NCBI RefSeq assembly: GCF_019192965.1
Contig: NZ_JAHTKU010000007.1
Location: 1 to 32,340 of the forward strand
Reading direction: 5' to 3'
DNA from: Nocardioides daeguensis
Lineage (GTDB): Bacteria > Actinomycetota > Actinomycetes > Propionibacteriales > Nocardioidaceae
DNA: 32,340 bases
Shown: piece after piece, positions 20,393 to 27,871 of the stretch
Layout: the number at the start of each line of letters is the position of its first letter
Numbering within the stretch: the stretch's first letter is position 1
Translations under genes and position numbers: made by a program
Notes under the pieces: generated by a model
Databases searched by the model: none
Told to the model about the DNA's origin: nothing
Seen by the model: only the letters and a program-made list of their open reading frames with translations

Positions 20393-20398
20393 ATGTTA
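20393..20398 (-). promoter_or_regulatory. -10 element of metH
   Basis: TAACAT on the minus strand. Transcription would start near 20386, just ahead of the P1 stem of the riboswitch, so the leader would consist of almost nothing but the aptamer. Confidence 0.5.
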
Positions 20399-20413
20399 CC
20401 CGGGTTCGCTGAC

Positions 20414-20419
20414 TAGGCT
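20414..20419 (+). promoter_or_regulatory. -10 element, leaderless PAC2 gene
   Basis: TAGGCT exactly 6 nt before GTG 20426 (9 nt before ATG 20429). It is only 15 bp from the oppositely oriented metH -10 hexamer. Confidence 0.5.
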
Positions 20420-20425
20420 GGTCGA

Positions 20426-21274
20426 GTGATGGAGATCGAGACGGTCCCCGAGCTGGTCCGGCCCGTGGTGATCGCAGCGTTCGAGGGATGGAACGACGCC
20501 GCCGAGTCCGCGACCGCGGTCGTGGACCACCTGATGAAGGCGTGGGACGCGCGGGTCGTGGCAGCCATCGACCCCGACGACTACTACGACTTCCAGGTCA
20601 ACCGGCCCACCGTGGGCATCGACGAGAGCGGCTTCCGCAAGCTGACCTGGCCGAGCACCCACATCGCCGTCGCCTCTCCCCCGGAGCTGGACCGCGACGT
20701 GATCCTGGTCCGCGGCATCGAGCCCAACATGCGCTGGCGCCAGTTCACCGCCGAGATCCTCGCCGCCATCGACGACCTCGGCTGCGAGCTGTTCGTGACC
20801 CTCGGCGCGCTGCTCTCCGACAGCCCGCACACCCGCCCGATCCCGGTGTCGGGGTCCACGACCGAGGCCGACCTGATGGACCGCCTGGTGCTCGAGCAGT
20901 CGACCTACGAGGGTCCGACCGGGATCGTCGGCGTCCTGCAGGACGCCTGCGCGCGGGTCGACATCCCGGCGGTGTCGTACTGGGCCGCCGTCCCCCACTA
21001 CGTCGCCCAGCCGCCCTGCCCGAAGGCGACGCTCGCGCTGCTCACCCGGCTCGAGGACCTGCTCGAGAGCCCCATGCCGCTCGGTGACCTCCCCGACGAG
21101 GCGCGCGCCTGGGAGCGCGGCGTCGACGAGCTCGCCGAGGAGGACGAGGACATCGCCGACTACGTCCGCTCGCTGGAGGAGTCGCGCGACACCGCCGACC
21201 TGCCCGAGGCGTCGGGTGAGGCGATCGCCCGGGAGTTCGAGCGGTACCTCAAGCGGCGCGGCGAGGAGTCGTAG
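20426..21274 (+). CDS. PAC2-family protein (proteasome assembly chaperone-like fold)
   Basis: Conserved actinobacterial protein (282 aa) of the PAC2 family, whose archaeal and eukaryotic members help assemble proteasomes; the bacterial role is not established. Family features are the N-terminal [22 protein letters not shown], the [13 protein letters not shown] loop, and [15 protein letters not shown]. The C-terminal part is rich in acidic residues ([18 protein letters not shown]) and ends in [12 protein letters not shown], probably helical. The start is GTG 20426, with ATG 20429 next to it; -10 spacing favours the GTG. Its position divergent to metH matches Rv2125 in M. tuberculosis. The presence of a Pup-proteasome in the same region makes a chaperone role tempting, but that is inference. 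Confidence 0.88.
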   Translation: MMEIETVPELVRPVVIAAFEGWNDAAESATAVVDHLMKAWDARVVAAIDPDDYYDFQVNRPTVGIDESGFRKLTWPSTHIAVASPPELDRDVILVRGIEPNMRWRQFTAEILAAIDDLGCELFVTLGALLSDSPHTRPIPVSGSTTEADLMDRLVLEQSTYEGPTGIVGVLQDACARVDIPAVSYWAAVPHYVAQPPCPKATLALLTRLEDLLESPMPLGDLPDEARAWERGVDELAEEDEDIADYVRSLEESRDTADLPEASGEAIAREFERYLKRRGEES

Positions 21275-21298
21275 CCCGGTCGCTGAGGTCGGCGTCGC

Positions 21299-21377
21299 GT
21301 TGCGGTTTGGTCCCAAACCGCAACAACTCGAGCCGCTGAGCTGCAGTCTCTGCCCAATCGTCGACTGGTCAGACCAG
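21299..21377 (+). repeat. Palindromic interspersed element, copy D
   Basis: Perfect 12-bp arms GTTGCGGTTTGG/CCAAACCGCAAC (21299-21310, 21313-21324), TC centre. After 17 nt comes TGCAGTCTCTGCCCAA (21342-21357), then a mini-palindrome CTGGTC-A-GACCAG (21365-21377). The 24 nt ending at 21376 differ from copy E at one position. It starts 24 nt after the PAC2 stop, convergent with mshC. Confidence 0.88.
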
Positions 21378-21441
21378 CGTCACGGTGTCAGCATCCCGGT
21401 GCTGCGAGCCGAGTGAGGGACGACGTACGGCGCGGCGACCG

Positions 21442-22677
21442 CTACAGCGCGAGGCCGAGGGCGGCGTCCAGCACCGGCAGCAGGGCGACGGCCGCCTCGG
21501 GGTCGCTCGTGTCGGCGAGTCCGTCCGTGCCGAGGGTGGCGCGCACCCAGGCGTCGACCGCGGCCGTGGCGCGGGGCGCGTCGAGGTCGTCGGCGAGGGC
21601 GGCGAGGATCTCCTCGACCACCGGCGCGGCCGGCGCGCCGGCACCGAGGGCGAGGGCACGCCGCCAGGCGGCGACGTCGTCGACGGCCTGCCACAGGTGG
21701 GCGTCGGTCCACTCCCAGTCGGTGCGGTAGTGGTGACGCAGCAGCGCGAGCCGGATCGCCATCGGGTCGATGTCGCTGTTGCGCAGTGCGGAGACGAAGA
21801 CGAGGTTGCCGAGCGACTTCGACATCTTCTCGCCGTCGTAGGCGACCATGCCGGCGTGGCTGTAGACCTTTGCGAACCGCTCGCCGGTCGCGACCTGCGC
21901 GTGGCTGGCGCACATCTCGTGGTGCGGGAAGACCAGGTCGCTGCCGCCGGCCTGGACCTCGAAGGCGCCGCCGAGGTGCTGCAGCGCGATGGCCGCGCAC
22001 TCGATGTGCCAGCCGGGGCGGCCGAGACCCCACGGGCTCTCCCACGAGGGCTCTCCCTCGCGCTCACCGCGCCACACGACGCAGTCGAGCGGGTCCTTCT
22101 TGCCCTCGCGGTCCGGGTCACCGCCGCGCTCGGCGAAGAAGCGGAGCATGGTCTCGCGGTCGTAGTTGGACTCCTCCCCGAAGGCCGGGTCGGCCGCGAC
22201 GGAGAAGTAGAGGTCCTGGTCGACGCGGTAGATCGAGCCGGCGGCGTCGAGGCGCTCGATGAGGTCGATCACCAGCGGGATCGACTCGACCGCACCGACG
22301 TACGCGACCGGCGGGAGGACCCGCAGGGCCTCCATGTCCTTGCGGAACAGCTCGGTCTCGCGCTCGGCCAGCTCGACCCAGTCGACGCCGACCTTGTCGG
22401 CGCGCTCGAGCAGCGGGTCGTCGACGTCGGTGACGTTCTGGACGTAGCGGACGTCGTGGCCGGCCGTGCGCCAGGCGCGGTTGAGCAGGTCGAAGGCGAC
22501 GTAGGTGTTGGCGTGCCCGATGTGCGTGGCGTCGTACGGCGTGATGCCGCAGACGTAGAGGCGCGCGACCCCGTCGGGCCGGCTCTCGACCCTGCCGCCG
22601 GTGGCGGTGTCGTGGAGGACGACCTGGGGGCCGGTGACCGGGAGCTCCGGGAGGCCCGGTGCGTTCCATGCGCGCAT
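21442..22677 (-). CDS. mshC: Mycothiol ligase MshC (Cys:GlcN-Ins ligase)
   Basis: ATP-dependent ligase that joins cysteine to glucosaminyl-inositol in mycothiol synthesis, a paralogue of cysteinyl-tRNA synthetase. The 411-aa length fits MshC and is shorter than CysS because the tRNA-binding region is missing. Class I motifs are present: HIGH (52-55) in THIGHANTY and KMSKS (284-288). The zinc site is Cys43 (YVCGIT), Cys227 ([10 protein letters not shown]) and His252 (FPHHEMC region). The N-terminus [13 protein letters not shown] is also typical. ATG 22677 has TAACAT 6 nt upstream. It is M. tuberculosis Rv2130c in the matching neighbourhood. Confidence 0.95.
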   Translation of the reverse strand: MRAWNAPGLPELPVTGPQVVLHDTATGGRVESRPDGVARLYVCGITPYDATHIGHANTYVAFDLLNRAWRTAGHDVRYVQNVTDVDDPLLERADKVGVDWVELAERETELFRKDMEALRVLPPVAYVGAVESIPLVIDLIERLDAAGSIYRVDQDLYFSVAADPAFGEESNYDRETMLRFFAERGGDPDREGKKDPLDCVVWRGEREGEPSWESPWGLGRPGWHIECAAIALQHLGGAFEVQAGGSDLVFPHHEMCASHAQVATGERFAKVYSHAGMVAYDGEKMSKSLGNLVFVSALRNSDIDPMAIRLALLRHHYRTDWEWTDAHLWQAVDDVAAWRRALALGAGAPAAPVVEEILAALADDLDAPRATAAVDAWVRATLGTDGLADTSDPEAAVALLPVLDAALGLAL

Positions 22678-22683
22678 GGCTCG

Positions 22684-22689
22684 ATGTTA
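22684..22689 (-). promoter_or_regulatory. -10 element, leaderless mshC
   Basis: TAACAT exactly 6 nt before the mshC ATG; no Shine-Dalgarno and no -35 consensus. Confidence 0.5.
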
Positions 22690-22716
22690 GGGGTTGGCAC
22701 TCGACGAGTGGCCCCA

Positions 22717-22741
22717 CGGGGTGGCAGGCCGCGCCACCCCG
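22717..22741 (-). terminator. Hairpin 3' of the SCO1664-family gene
   Basis: Nine perfect pairs, CGGGGTGGC (22717-22725) with GCCACCCCG (22733-22741), 7-nt loop, 13 nt past the stop codon. It insulates mshC from the upstream trio. No T-tract. Confidence 0.6.
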
Positions 22742-22754
22742 GGGATCGACTCGT

Positions 22755-23495
22755 CTAGAACGGCGGCCACGGGATCGCCGGCCAGCCCCCGGAGGGGCCG
22801 GGCAGCACCTCCGCGGCGAGGAGTCGTTCGGTACGACGCTCGAGCGCCCCGATCTCGTGCTCGGCCAGGTGGGTGGTCAGCCGCTCACCGAGGTCGCCGC
22901 GGATCGCCGCCAGCACGAGGGTGACCACCTCGACCTCCTCGGCGCTCAACGGCAGGCCGGCCCAGCCCCACAGGACGGTGCGCAGCTTGTTCTCGTGGTG
23001 GAACGCGACGCCGTGGTCGACGCCGTACCGGTGCCCTCCCGGCATCGCGAGCACGTGGCCGCCCTTGCGGTCCGCGTTGTTGACGAGCACGTCGAAGACA
23101 GCGAGCCGGCGCAGCGCGAGGGAGTCCTCGTGGACGAGGGTCACCGGGTGGTCCCGCTCGTCGAGGCCCTCCACCACCTCGAGCCAGCCCGGTGGCGTCG
23201 CCCCCGCCCGGACCAGGGTGACCGCGTCGTCGTCGGGGTCGACCTGCTGCCACTCCTGGACCATGCCGGGGCCGTGGGGTCCCTCTCCCCACCACGTGCG
23301 CGGGACCAGGTTCCAGCCGGTGGCCTCGGACACCAGGTAGGCGCTGACCTCCCGGTCGGCGAGGGTGCCGTCGGGGAAGTCCCACAGCGGACGCTCCCCC
23401 GCGACCGGCTTGTAGACGACCTCGCGACCGTCGAGCTCGGCGAGGAAGGTCGCGTTGGAGGCCGGCATGATCCGGCCCCGGATCTCGAGGGTCAC
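22755..23495 (-). CDS. SCO1664-family protein, PI3/4-kinase-like fold
   Basis: Conserved actinobacterial protein (246 aa) of unknown function, recognised by its context and kinase-like signatures. VVYKPVAGERPLWDFPDG resembles the nucleotide-binding loop with Lys29. NNADRKGGHVL (139-149) resembles the catalytic loop with Asp142. YGVDHGVAFH has Asp160 where a metal-binding Asp is expected. This is the pattern of HipA/PI3-4-kinase-like small kinases, so phosphorylation of an unknown target is possible. Start GTG 23495, 18 nt after the DUF3090 stop; no clear ribosome-binding site, so the exact start is uncertain. It forms a trio with DUF3090 and a histidine phosphatase, kept together in many actinobacteria (Rv2133c-Rv2135c equivalents, from memory). 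Confidence 0.82.
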   Translation of the reverse strand: MTLEIRGRIMPASNATFLAELDGREVVYKPVAGERPLWDFPDGTLADREVSAYLVSEATGWNLVPRTWWGEGPHGPGMVQEWQQVDPDDDAVTLVRAGATPPGWLEVVEGLDERDHPVTLVHEDSLALRRLAVFDVLVNNADRKGGHVLAMPGGHRYGVDHGVAFHHENKLRTVLWGWAGLPLSAEEVEVVTLVLAAIRGDLGERLTTHLAEHEIGALERRTERLLAAEVLPGPSGGWPAIPWPPF

Positions 23496-23513
23496 CAGCG
23501 GGTCACCGCCAGG

Positions 23514-24077
23514 TCACTGCTCGGTGGGCTCGCGGCGCCGGAACCCGTTGGCGCGCACGCACAGGTGGCCGTCGGGGTCGATCGGCTGGCCGCAGAACGG
23601 GCATGTCGGACGCCCTGCGCCCACGACGTGCTCGGCACGTCGTACGAACGCCCGGGCCTGTCCCGGCTCGAGCCGGACCAGGAGGAGCTCCGCGGGGTCC
23701 TCGCCGTCGGTGAGCTCGATCGGCTCCTCGCCGACCGGGAACACCTCGACGACCACGCGCTCGTCGTCGGGGTCCCACGACAGGGTCATGGTGCCGGCGC
23801 GGAACTCCTCCTCGATGGGCAGCTCCAGCGGCTGGTCGTCGGCCAGGCCGAACGGTGCCATCGCGGGGACGACGCCCTGCGCGCGGCCGTCGGCGATCAC
23901 CTCGTCGAGGAGCTCGTCGATCCGCTCCGCGAGGGCGACGACCTGCTGCTTCTCCAGGGCCACCGAGACCAGCCGCGAGCCGGCCCGGGCCTGGAGGAAG
24001 AAGGTGCGGCTGCCGGGCTCGCCGACGGTGCCGGCGACGAAGCGCTCGGGCGGGTCGAATCCGTGGACGATCGGCAT
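23514..24077 (-). CDS. DUF3090-family protein with C-terminal zinc knuckle
   Basis: Conserved actinobacterial protein of unknown function (187 aa). The body contains the family segments PIVHGFDPPERFVAGTVGEPG, FFLQARAG and SVALEKQQVVALAERI. The C-terminus carries CPFCGQPIDPDGHLCVRANGF, where Cys159, Cys162, His171 and Cys173 could hold a zinc ion. ATG 24077 is preceded at exactly 6 nt by TAGGCT, whose first three bases are also the stop codon of the phosphatase gene. It lies in the same-strand trio between that phosphatase and the kinase-fold gene. In such clusters the kinase-like and phosphatase-like partners suggest a common small-molecule or protein substrate, but none is known to me. Confidence 0.88.
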   Translation of the reverse strand: MPIVHGFDPPERFVAGTVGEPGSRTFFLQARAGSRLVSVALEKQQVVALAERIDELLDEVIADGRAQGVVPAMAPFGLADDQPLELPIEEEFRAGTMTLSWDPDDERVVVEVFPVGEEPIELTDGEDPAELLLVRLEPGQARAFVRRAEHVVGAGRPTCPFCGQPIDPDGHLCVRANGFRRREPTEQ

Positions 24078-24083
24078 GCTCCG

Positions 24084-24089
24084 AGCCTA
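24084..24089 (-). promoter_or_regulatory. -10 element, leaderless DUF3090 gene
   Basis: TAGGCT exactly 6 nt before ATG 24077. Its TAG (24089-24087) is the stop codon of the upstream phosphatase gene, so promoter and stop codon share bases. Confidence 0.5.
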
Positions 24090-24848
24090 GTGGTCCGGGC
24101 GCCCGGGGCCGGCGCCGCCGCCGATCACGGCGCCGGTGGTGGTGGCTGCGGTCGTGGAGGTGGTCCGTGCGGTGGCGCGGGGCCGGCGCTTGCCCGGCTT
24201 GGGTGCGAGCCAGGACAGGTCGCCGTCGTGTGTGTTGCTGGCGAGGACGTAGGGACGGTCCGGGGCGTACCGGACGATCGACACCGACGCGGGATCGACG
24301 CCGATCCGCTGGAACAGGTCGAGGTGCATGCCGAGCGCGTCGGCGAGCACCGACTTGATGATGTCGCCGTGGCTGACCGCCACCCAGACCGCGTCCGGAC
24401 CGTGCTCACGGGTCACGGCGGCGTCGAGTCGTCGTACGGCGGCCACAGCGCGGTGCTGCATCGCGACCATCGACTCGCCGCCCGGGAAGATCGCCGCGGA
24501 CGGCTGCCGCTGGACGGTCTGCCACAACGGCTCGCGGACCAGCTCCTTGATCGGCCGGCCCTGCCACTCGCCGTAGTCGCACTCCGCGAGCGCCTTCTCG
24601 GTGACCGCCCGCGTCGCGGCCCGCCCGCCGTCGCGCTGGGCGTCCGCGATCGCCTTGGCGGTCTGCTTGCAGCGCTCCTGCGGACTGGTGACCAGAGCCG
24701 CGAGCGGCACCGCGCCGATCCGGGAACCGGCCCGGGCCGCCTGCTCGGAGCCCAGGGCGTCGAGCCGCACCCCCGGCGTACGGCCCGCGAGGACGCCGGA
24801 GGCGTTCGCGGTGGTCCGGCCGTGGCGGACCAGCAGCAAGGTGGCCAT
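24087..24848 (-). CDS. Histidine phosphatase (MSMEG_4193-like)
   Basis: Phosphoglycerate-mutase-like phosphatase (253 aa). The phospho-acceptor is His9 in LLLVRHGRTTAN. His160 in VAVSHGDIIKSVLAD completes the active site, with Glu89 in ALAECDYGEWQGRPI as likely acid. The C-terminal 30 residues are Thr/Gly-rich and low complexity. The in-frame ATG at 24866 would add six residues, but ATG 24848 is preferred because TAGGCT lies 7 nt before it and the RHG motif then sits at the usual place. The substrate is unknown. First gene of the phosphatase-DUF3090-SCO1664 trio, divergent from corA. Confidence 0.87.
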   Translation of the reverse strand: MATLLLVRHGRTTANASGVLAGRTPGVRLDALGSEQAARAGSRIGAVPLAALVTSPQERCKQTAKAIADAQRDGGRAATRAVTEKALAECDYGEWQGRPIKELVREPLWQTVQRQPSAAIFPGGESMVAMQHRAVAAVRRLDAAVTREHGPDAVWVAVSHGDIIKSVLADALGMHLDLFQRIGVDPASVSIVRYAPDRPYVLASNTHDGDLSWLAPKPGKRRPRATARTTSTTAATTTGAVIGGGAGPGRPDH

Positions 24849-24855
24849 GCCGGGG

Positions 24856-24861
24856 AGCCTA
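24856..24861 (-). promoter_or_regulatory. -10 element, leaderless phosphatase gene
   Basis: TAGGCT 7 nt before ATG 24848. Only 4 bp separate it from the divergent corA hexamer, so the two promoters must overlap. Confidence 0.45.
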
Positions 24862-24865
24862 GCCA

Positions 24866-24871
24866 TAGCGT
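24866..24871 (+). promoter_or_regulatory. -10 element, leaderless corA
   Basis: TAGCGT exactly 6 nt before GTG 24878. The whole divergent gap between the two start codons is 29 bp. Confidence 0.45.
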
Positions 24872-24877
24872 TGGTGC

Positions 24878-25858
24878 GTGATCGTCGACAGCGCCGTCTA
24901 CCGGCACGGTGTCCGCCTCCCGGTGGACTGCCACCTCCACGACTACGCCGCCCTGCGGGCCGCGGCGAGTGCCGAGAACGACTTCGTCTGGGTCGGGCTC
25001 TACGAGCCCAGCCACGTCGAGCTCGGGGAGATCGCGACCGCCTTCGACCTGCACCCGCTCGCCGTCGAGGACGCGGTCTCCGCCCACCAGCGGCCCAAGC
25101 TGGAGCGCTACGAGAACAACCTCTTCCTGGTCCTCAAGACGCTGTGGTACGTCGACGAGGACGACGCCGTCGAGACCGGCGAGATCAACGTGTTCATCGG
25201 CGAGGACTTCGTGATCACAGTGCGCCACGGTCGCGGCTCGGCCCTCAGCGACGCCCGGCACGACCTGGAGAAGAAGCAGTCCGTCCTCGACCACGGCCCC
25301 TCGGCGGTCATCTACGCCGTCTGCGACGCGGTGGTCGACGGCTACACCGCGGTCGTGGCCGAGCTGCAGACCGACGTCGACGAGGTCGAGACCTCCGTGT
25401 TCTCCGACAAGCGCACCCAGGACGGCGACCGGATCTACGTCCTCAAGCGCGAGCTGTCCGAGGTACGCCGTGCGGTGCTCCCCCTGCGCGAGCCGATGCG
25501 CCGCTTCGCCACCGGCATCGTCGACCTCGTCCACGCCGAGGCGGCGCCCTTCTTCCGCGACGTCAGCGACCACCTCGCCCAGGCCGCCGAGGAGATCGAC
25601 ACCCTCGACATCCTGTTGTCCTCCGCCTTCGACGCGCACGTCTCCCGCATCGCGATGCAGCAGAACGACGACATGCGCAAGATCTCCGCGGGCGCCGCGC
25701 TGGTCGTCGTACCGACGCTGATCGCCGGGGTCTACGGCATGAACTTCCAGCACATGCCGGAGCTGAGCTGGAGCTTCGGGTACCCGTTCGCGCTGCTGCT
25801 GATGGCCTCGACGATGGCCGGGCTGTGGATCTTCTTCAAGAAGGCGGGTTGGTTCTGA
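24878..25858 (+). CDS. corA: CorA-type magnesium/cobalt transporter
   Basis: Pentameric inner-membrane channel for Mg2+ (and Co2+). The 326-aa product has a long cytoplasmic domain with the stalk helix, followed by two transmembrane helices at the C-terminus: ISAGAALVVVPTLIAGVYGMNF and FGYPFALLLMASTMAGLWIFF. The signature YGMNF selectivity loop is intact. It ends with the usual basic tail, KKAGWF. The N-terminus MIVDSAVYRHGVRL is typical of actinobacterial CorA. The start is GTG 24878, supported by TAGCGT 6 nt upstream. It is followed 33 nt later by repeat copy E and converges on uppP. Confidence 0.93.
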   Translation: MIVDSAVYRHGVRLPVDCHLHDYAALRAAASAENDFVWVGLYEPSHVELGEIATAFDLHPLAVEDAVSAHQRPKLERYENNLFLVLKTLWYVDEDDAVETGEINVFIGEDFVITVRHGRGSALSDARHDLEKKQSVLDHGPSAVIYAVCDAVVDGYTAVVAELQTDVDEVETSVFSDKRTQDGDRIYVLKRELSEVRRAVLPLREPMRRFATGIVDLVHAEAAPFFRDVSDHLAQAAEEIDTLDILLSSAFDAHVSRIAMQQNDDMRKISAGAALVVVPTLIAGVYGMNFQHMPELSWSFGYPFALLLMASTMAGLWIFFKKAGWF

Positions 25859-25891
25859 GCCCGATCTGGGCCTCGTGCTGGGCCTCGTGGT

Positions 25892-25969
25892 GTTGCGGTT
25901 TGGTCCCAAACCGCAACATCGGAGCCCGCGGGCCTGCGGTTCGTGCCCAATCGACGACTGGTCAGACCA
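25892..25969 (+). repeat. Palindromic interspersed element, copy E
   Basis: Arms of the 12-bp core at 25892-25903 and 25906-25917 (13 bp including the next pair), TC centre. After 17 nt comes TGCGGTTCGTGCCCAA (25935-25950), then TGGTC-A-GACCA (25959-25969). It starts 33 nt after the corA stop and ends 18 nt before the convergent uppP stop. Confidence 0.88.
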
Positions 25970-25987
25970 CTCGGACTCAGGTCGGAC

Positions 25988-26830
25988 TCAGGCGCTCAGC
26001 GCACCGGTCCCGAGCAGCACCAGCACGGCAGCACCGAGCACGACCCGGTAGACCACGAACGGCGTGTAGGACTTCGTGCTGACCCAGCGCAGCAGCCACG
26101 CGATGGCGGCGTAGCCGACGACGAACGAGATCACCGTCGCGACCGCGGTCGGGCCCCAGCCGTAGTCGGCCTCGCCGGCGTGGGCGACGCCGACGTTGCC
26201 GATCTCCTTGAGCTCGAAGACGCCGGCGCCGACGACGGCGGGGATGGCGAGCAGGAAGGCGAAGCGGGTGGCGGCCTCGCGCTCGTAGCCGAGGAAGCGC
26301 CCCATGGACAGGGTCGCGCCGGAGCGGGAGACGCCGGGGACGAGGGCGAGGGCCTGGGCGCCGCCCATGAGCGCGGCGTCGCGCAGCCGCATCTGCTTGA
26401 TGACCTTCTCGTTGCGGCCGATCCGGTCGGCGAGACCGAGGACCAGGCCGAGGACGATGAGGGTGCAGCCGATGATCCACAGGTTGCGGAAGTCGCGCTC
26501 GATGACGTCCTTGAGCAGCACGCCCAGGATCACGATCGGCAGCGAGCCGACGATGATGTACCAGCCCATCCGGGCGTCGAGGGCGCCGCGGTACTCCGGC
26601 TTGAACAGCGACAGCACCCAGGCCCGGGCGATGCGCCAGATGTCCTTGCGGAAGTACACGAGGACGGCCAGCTCGGTGCCGATCTGGATGACCGCGGTGA
26701 ACGCGGCACCGGGGTCGCCCCAGCCGAACAGGTCGGGGAAGATCCGCAGGTGTGCGCTGCTGGAGATCGGGAGGAACTCGGTGAGTCCCTGGAGCACGCC
26801 GAGGAACACTGCCTGCAGGTAGTCCGCCAC
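25988..26830 (-). CDS. uppP: Undecaprenyl-diphosphatase UppP
   Basis: Integral membrane phosphatase that recycles undecaprenyl pyrophosphate to the monophosphate carrier for peptidoglycan and other envelope polymers (BacA family). The 280-aa product starts VADYLQAVFLGVLQGLTEFLPISSSAHLRI, with the conserved Glu/Ser-rich active-site motif. The second motif, ALALVPGVSRSGATLSMGRFLGYER, holds the catalytic Arg/Ser. About eight hydrophobic segments are present. The frame is open far upstream (to 27649), but that part is antisense to the aldo/keto reductase gene and has no UppP similarity. GTG 26830 fits the family N-terminus and has TAGGAT 8 nt upstream. Rv2136c is the M. tuberculosis equivalent. 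Confidence 0.94.
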   Translation of the reverse strand: MADYLQAVFLGVLQGLTEFLPISSSAHLRIFPDLFGWGDPGAAFTAVIQIGTELAVLVYFRKDIWRIARAWVLSLFKPEYRGALDARMGWYIIVGSLPIVILGVLLKDVIERDFRNLWIIGCTLIVLGLVLGLADRIGRNEKVIKQMRLRDAALMGGAQALALVPGVSRSGATLSMGRFLGYEREAATRFAFLLAIPAVVGAGVFELKEIGNVGVAHAGEADYGWGPTAVATVISFVVGYAAIAWLLRWVSTKSYTPFVVYRVVLGAAVLVLLGTGALSA

Positions 26831-26838
26831 GACGCGCC

Positions 26839-26844
26839 ATCCTA
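26839..26844 (-). promoter_or_regulatory. -10 element, leaderless uppP
   Basis: TAGGAT 8 nt before GTG 26830, the widest spacing in the set. No ribosome-binding site. Confidence 0.4.
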
Positions 26845-26904
26845 GGCAGTGCCCGATGAGGTCCGTCATCGGCGTGCCCGACGCGCCCCGCGCGGCTCGC
26901 CGGA

Positions 26905-26910
26905 TACGTT
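26905..26910 (+). promoter_or_regulatory. -10 element, leaderless aldo/keto reductase
   Basis: TACGTT 7 nt before ATG 26918, no Shine-Dalgarno. Divergent from the uppP promoter. Confidence 0.4.
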
Positions 26911-26917
26911 GTGCCCC

Positions 26918-27871
26918 ATGCAGCAGCGGTACGTCGGCGCCAGCGGCCTCCAGGTGTCGCGCCTCGCCCTCGGCACGATGACGTGGGGCAAGGACACCGA
27001 CGAGCACGAGGCGCGCGACCAGCTGGCCGCGTTCGTCGAGGCTGGCGGTACGACGATCGACACGGCCGCGGGCTACACCGACGGCCGGTCGGAGGCGCTG
27101 CTCGGCTCGCTCCTCGGTGACGTCGTACGGCGCGACGAGGTCGTGCTGGCCACCAAGGCAGGGATCTGGCGGCGCGGCACGGAGCGGGTGACCGACACCT
27201 CGCGCGGCGCGATGCTGCGCGGCCTCGACACCTCCCTCAAGCGGCTCGGCACCGACCACGTCGACCTGTGGCAGGTCCACATCTGGAGTGACGAGGTCCC
27301 GCTCGAGGAGACGCTGGGCACCCTCGACCACGCGGTCGCGTCGGGCCGGGCGACGTACGTCGGCATCTCGAACTTCAACGGATGGCAGACCGCGCGGGCG
27401 GTGACCCTGCAGGAGTCGGTGGCCGGGCGAGCCCGGATCGTGTCGACCCAGATGGAGTACTCCCTGGTCAACCGCCGCGTCGAGCGCGAGGTGCTGCCGG
27501 CGGTCGAGGCGCTCGGCCTGGGCATGTTCCCGTGGTCCCCGCTGGGGCGCGGGGTGCTGACGGGCAAGTACCGCACGGGCACGCCCTCCGACTCCCGCGC
27601 GGCCTCCCCCGTCTTCGCGGGCTTCGTCGACGCCTACCTCGACGACCACAGCCGCGGCATCGTCGAGGCGGTCGCCCGCGCTGCCGACGGCCTGGGCTGG
27701 ACGCCACTCGAGGTGGCGCTGGTCTGGGTGCGCGACTCGCCCGGCGTCACGGCACCGGTGGTCGGCGCCCGGACGGCGGCACAGCTCGCCGGCGCCCTCG
27801 GCTCGGAGGAGAAGGTGCTGCCCCCGGAGATCCGGGCGGCCCTGGACGACGTGTCGGGGGGCGCGGGATGA
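26918..27871 (+). CDS. Aldo/keto reductase
   Basis: NADPH-dependent oxidoreductase with a TIM-barrel fold (317 aa), substrate unknown. The catalytic tetrad is complete: Asp48 (TTIDTAAGY), Tyr53, Lys80 (LATKAGIW) and His121 (LWQVHIW). The cofactor-binding end is seen in GISNFNGWQ and in the C-terminal APVVGARTAAQLAGAL. It resembles the YajO/Tas-type branch that keeps an intact tetrad. ATG 26918 fits the MQQRYVGASGLQVSRL start. The 3' end overlaps the next gene by ATGA, so the two form an operon. Confidence 0.92.
   Translation: MQQRYVGASGLQVSRLALGTMTWGKDTDEHEARDQLAAFVEAGGTTIDTAAGYTDGRSEALLGSLLGDVVRRDEVVLATKAGIWRRGTERVTDTSRGAMLRGLDTSLKRLGTDHVDLWQVHIWSDEVPLEETLGTLDHAVASGRATYVGISNFNGWQTARAVTLQESVAGRARIVSTQMEYSLVNRRVEREVLPAVEALGLGMFPWSPLGRGVLTGKYRTGTPSDSRAASPVFAGFVDAYLDDHSRGIVEAVARAADGLGWTPLEVALVWVRDSPGVTAPVVGARTAAQLAGALGSEEKVLPPEIRAALDDVSGGAG

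Noticed and set aside
20292..20400. Cobalamin riboswitch upstream of metH
   Set aside because: No B12-box-like sequence and the leader is too short; the fold matches an SAH aptamer instead.
26831..27649. Long N-terminal extension of the uppP frame
   Set aside because: It is antisense to the aldo/keto reductase gene and unlike UppP; the family start matches GTG 26830.
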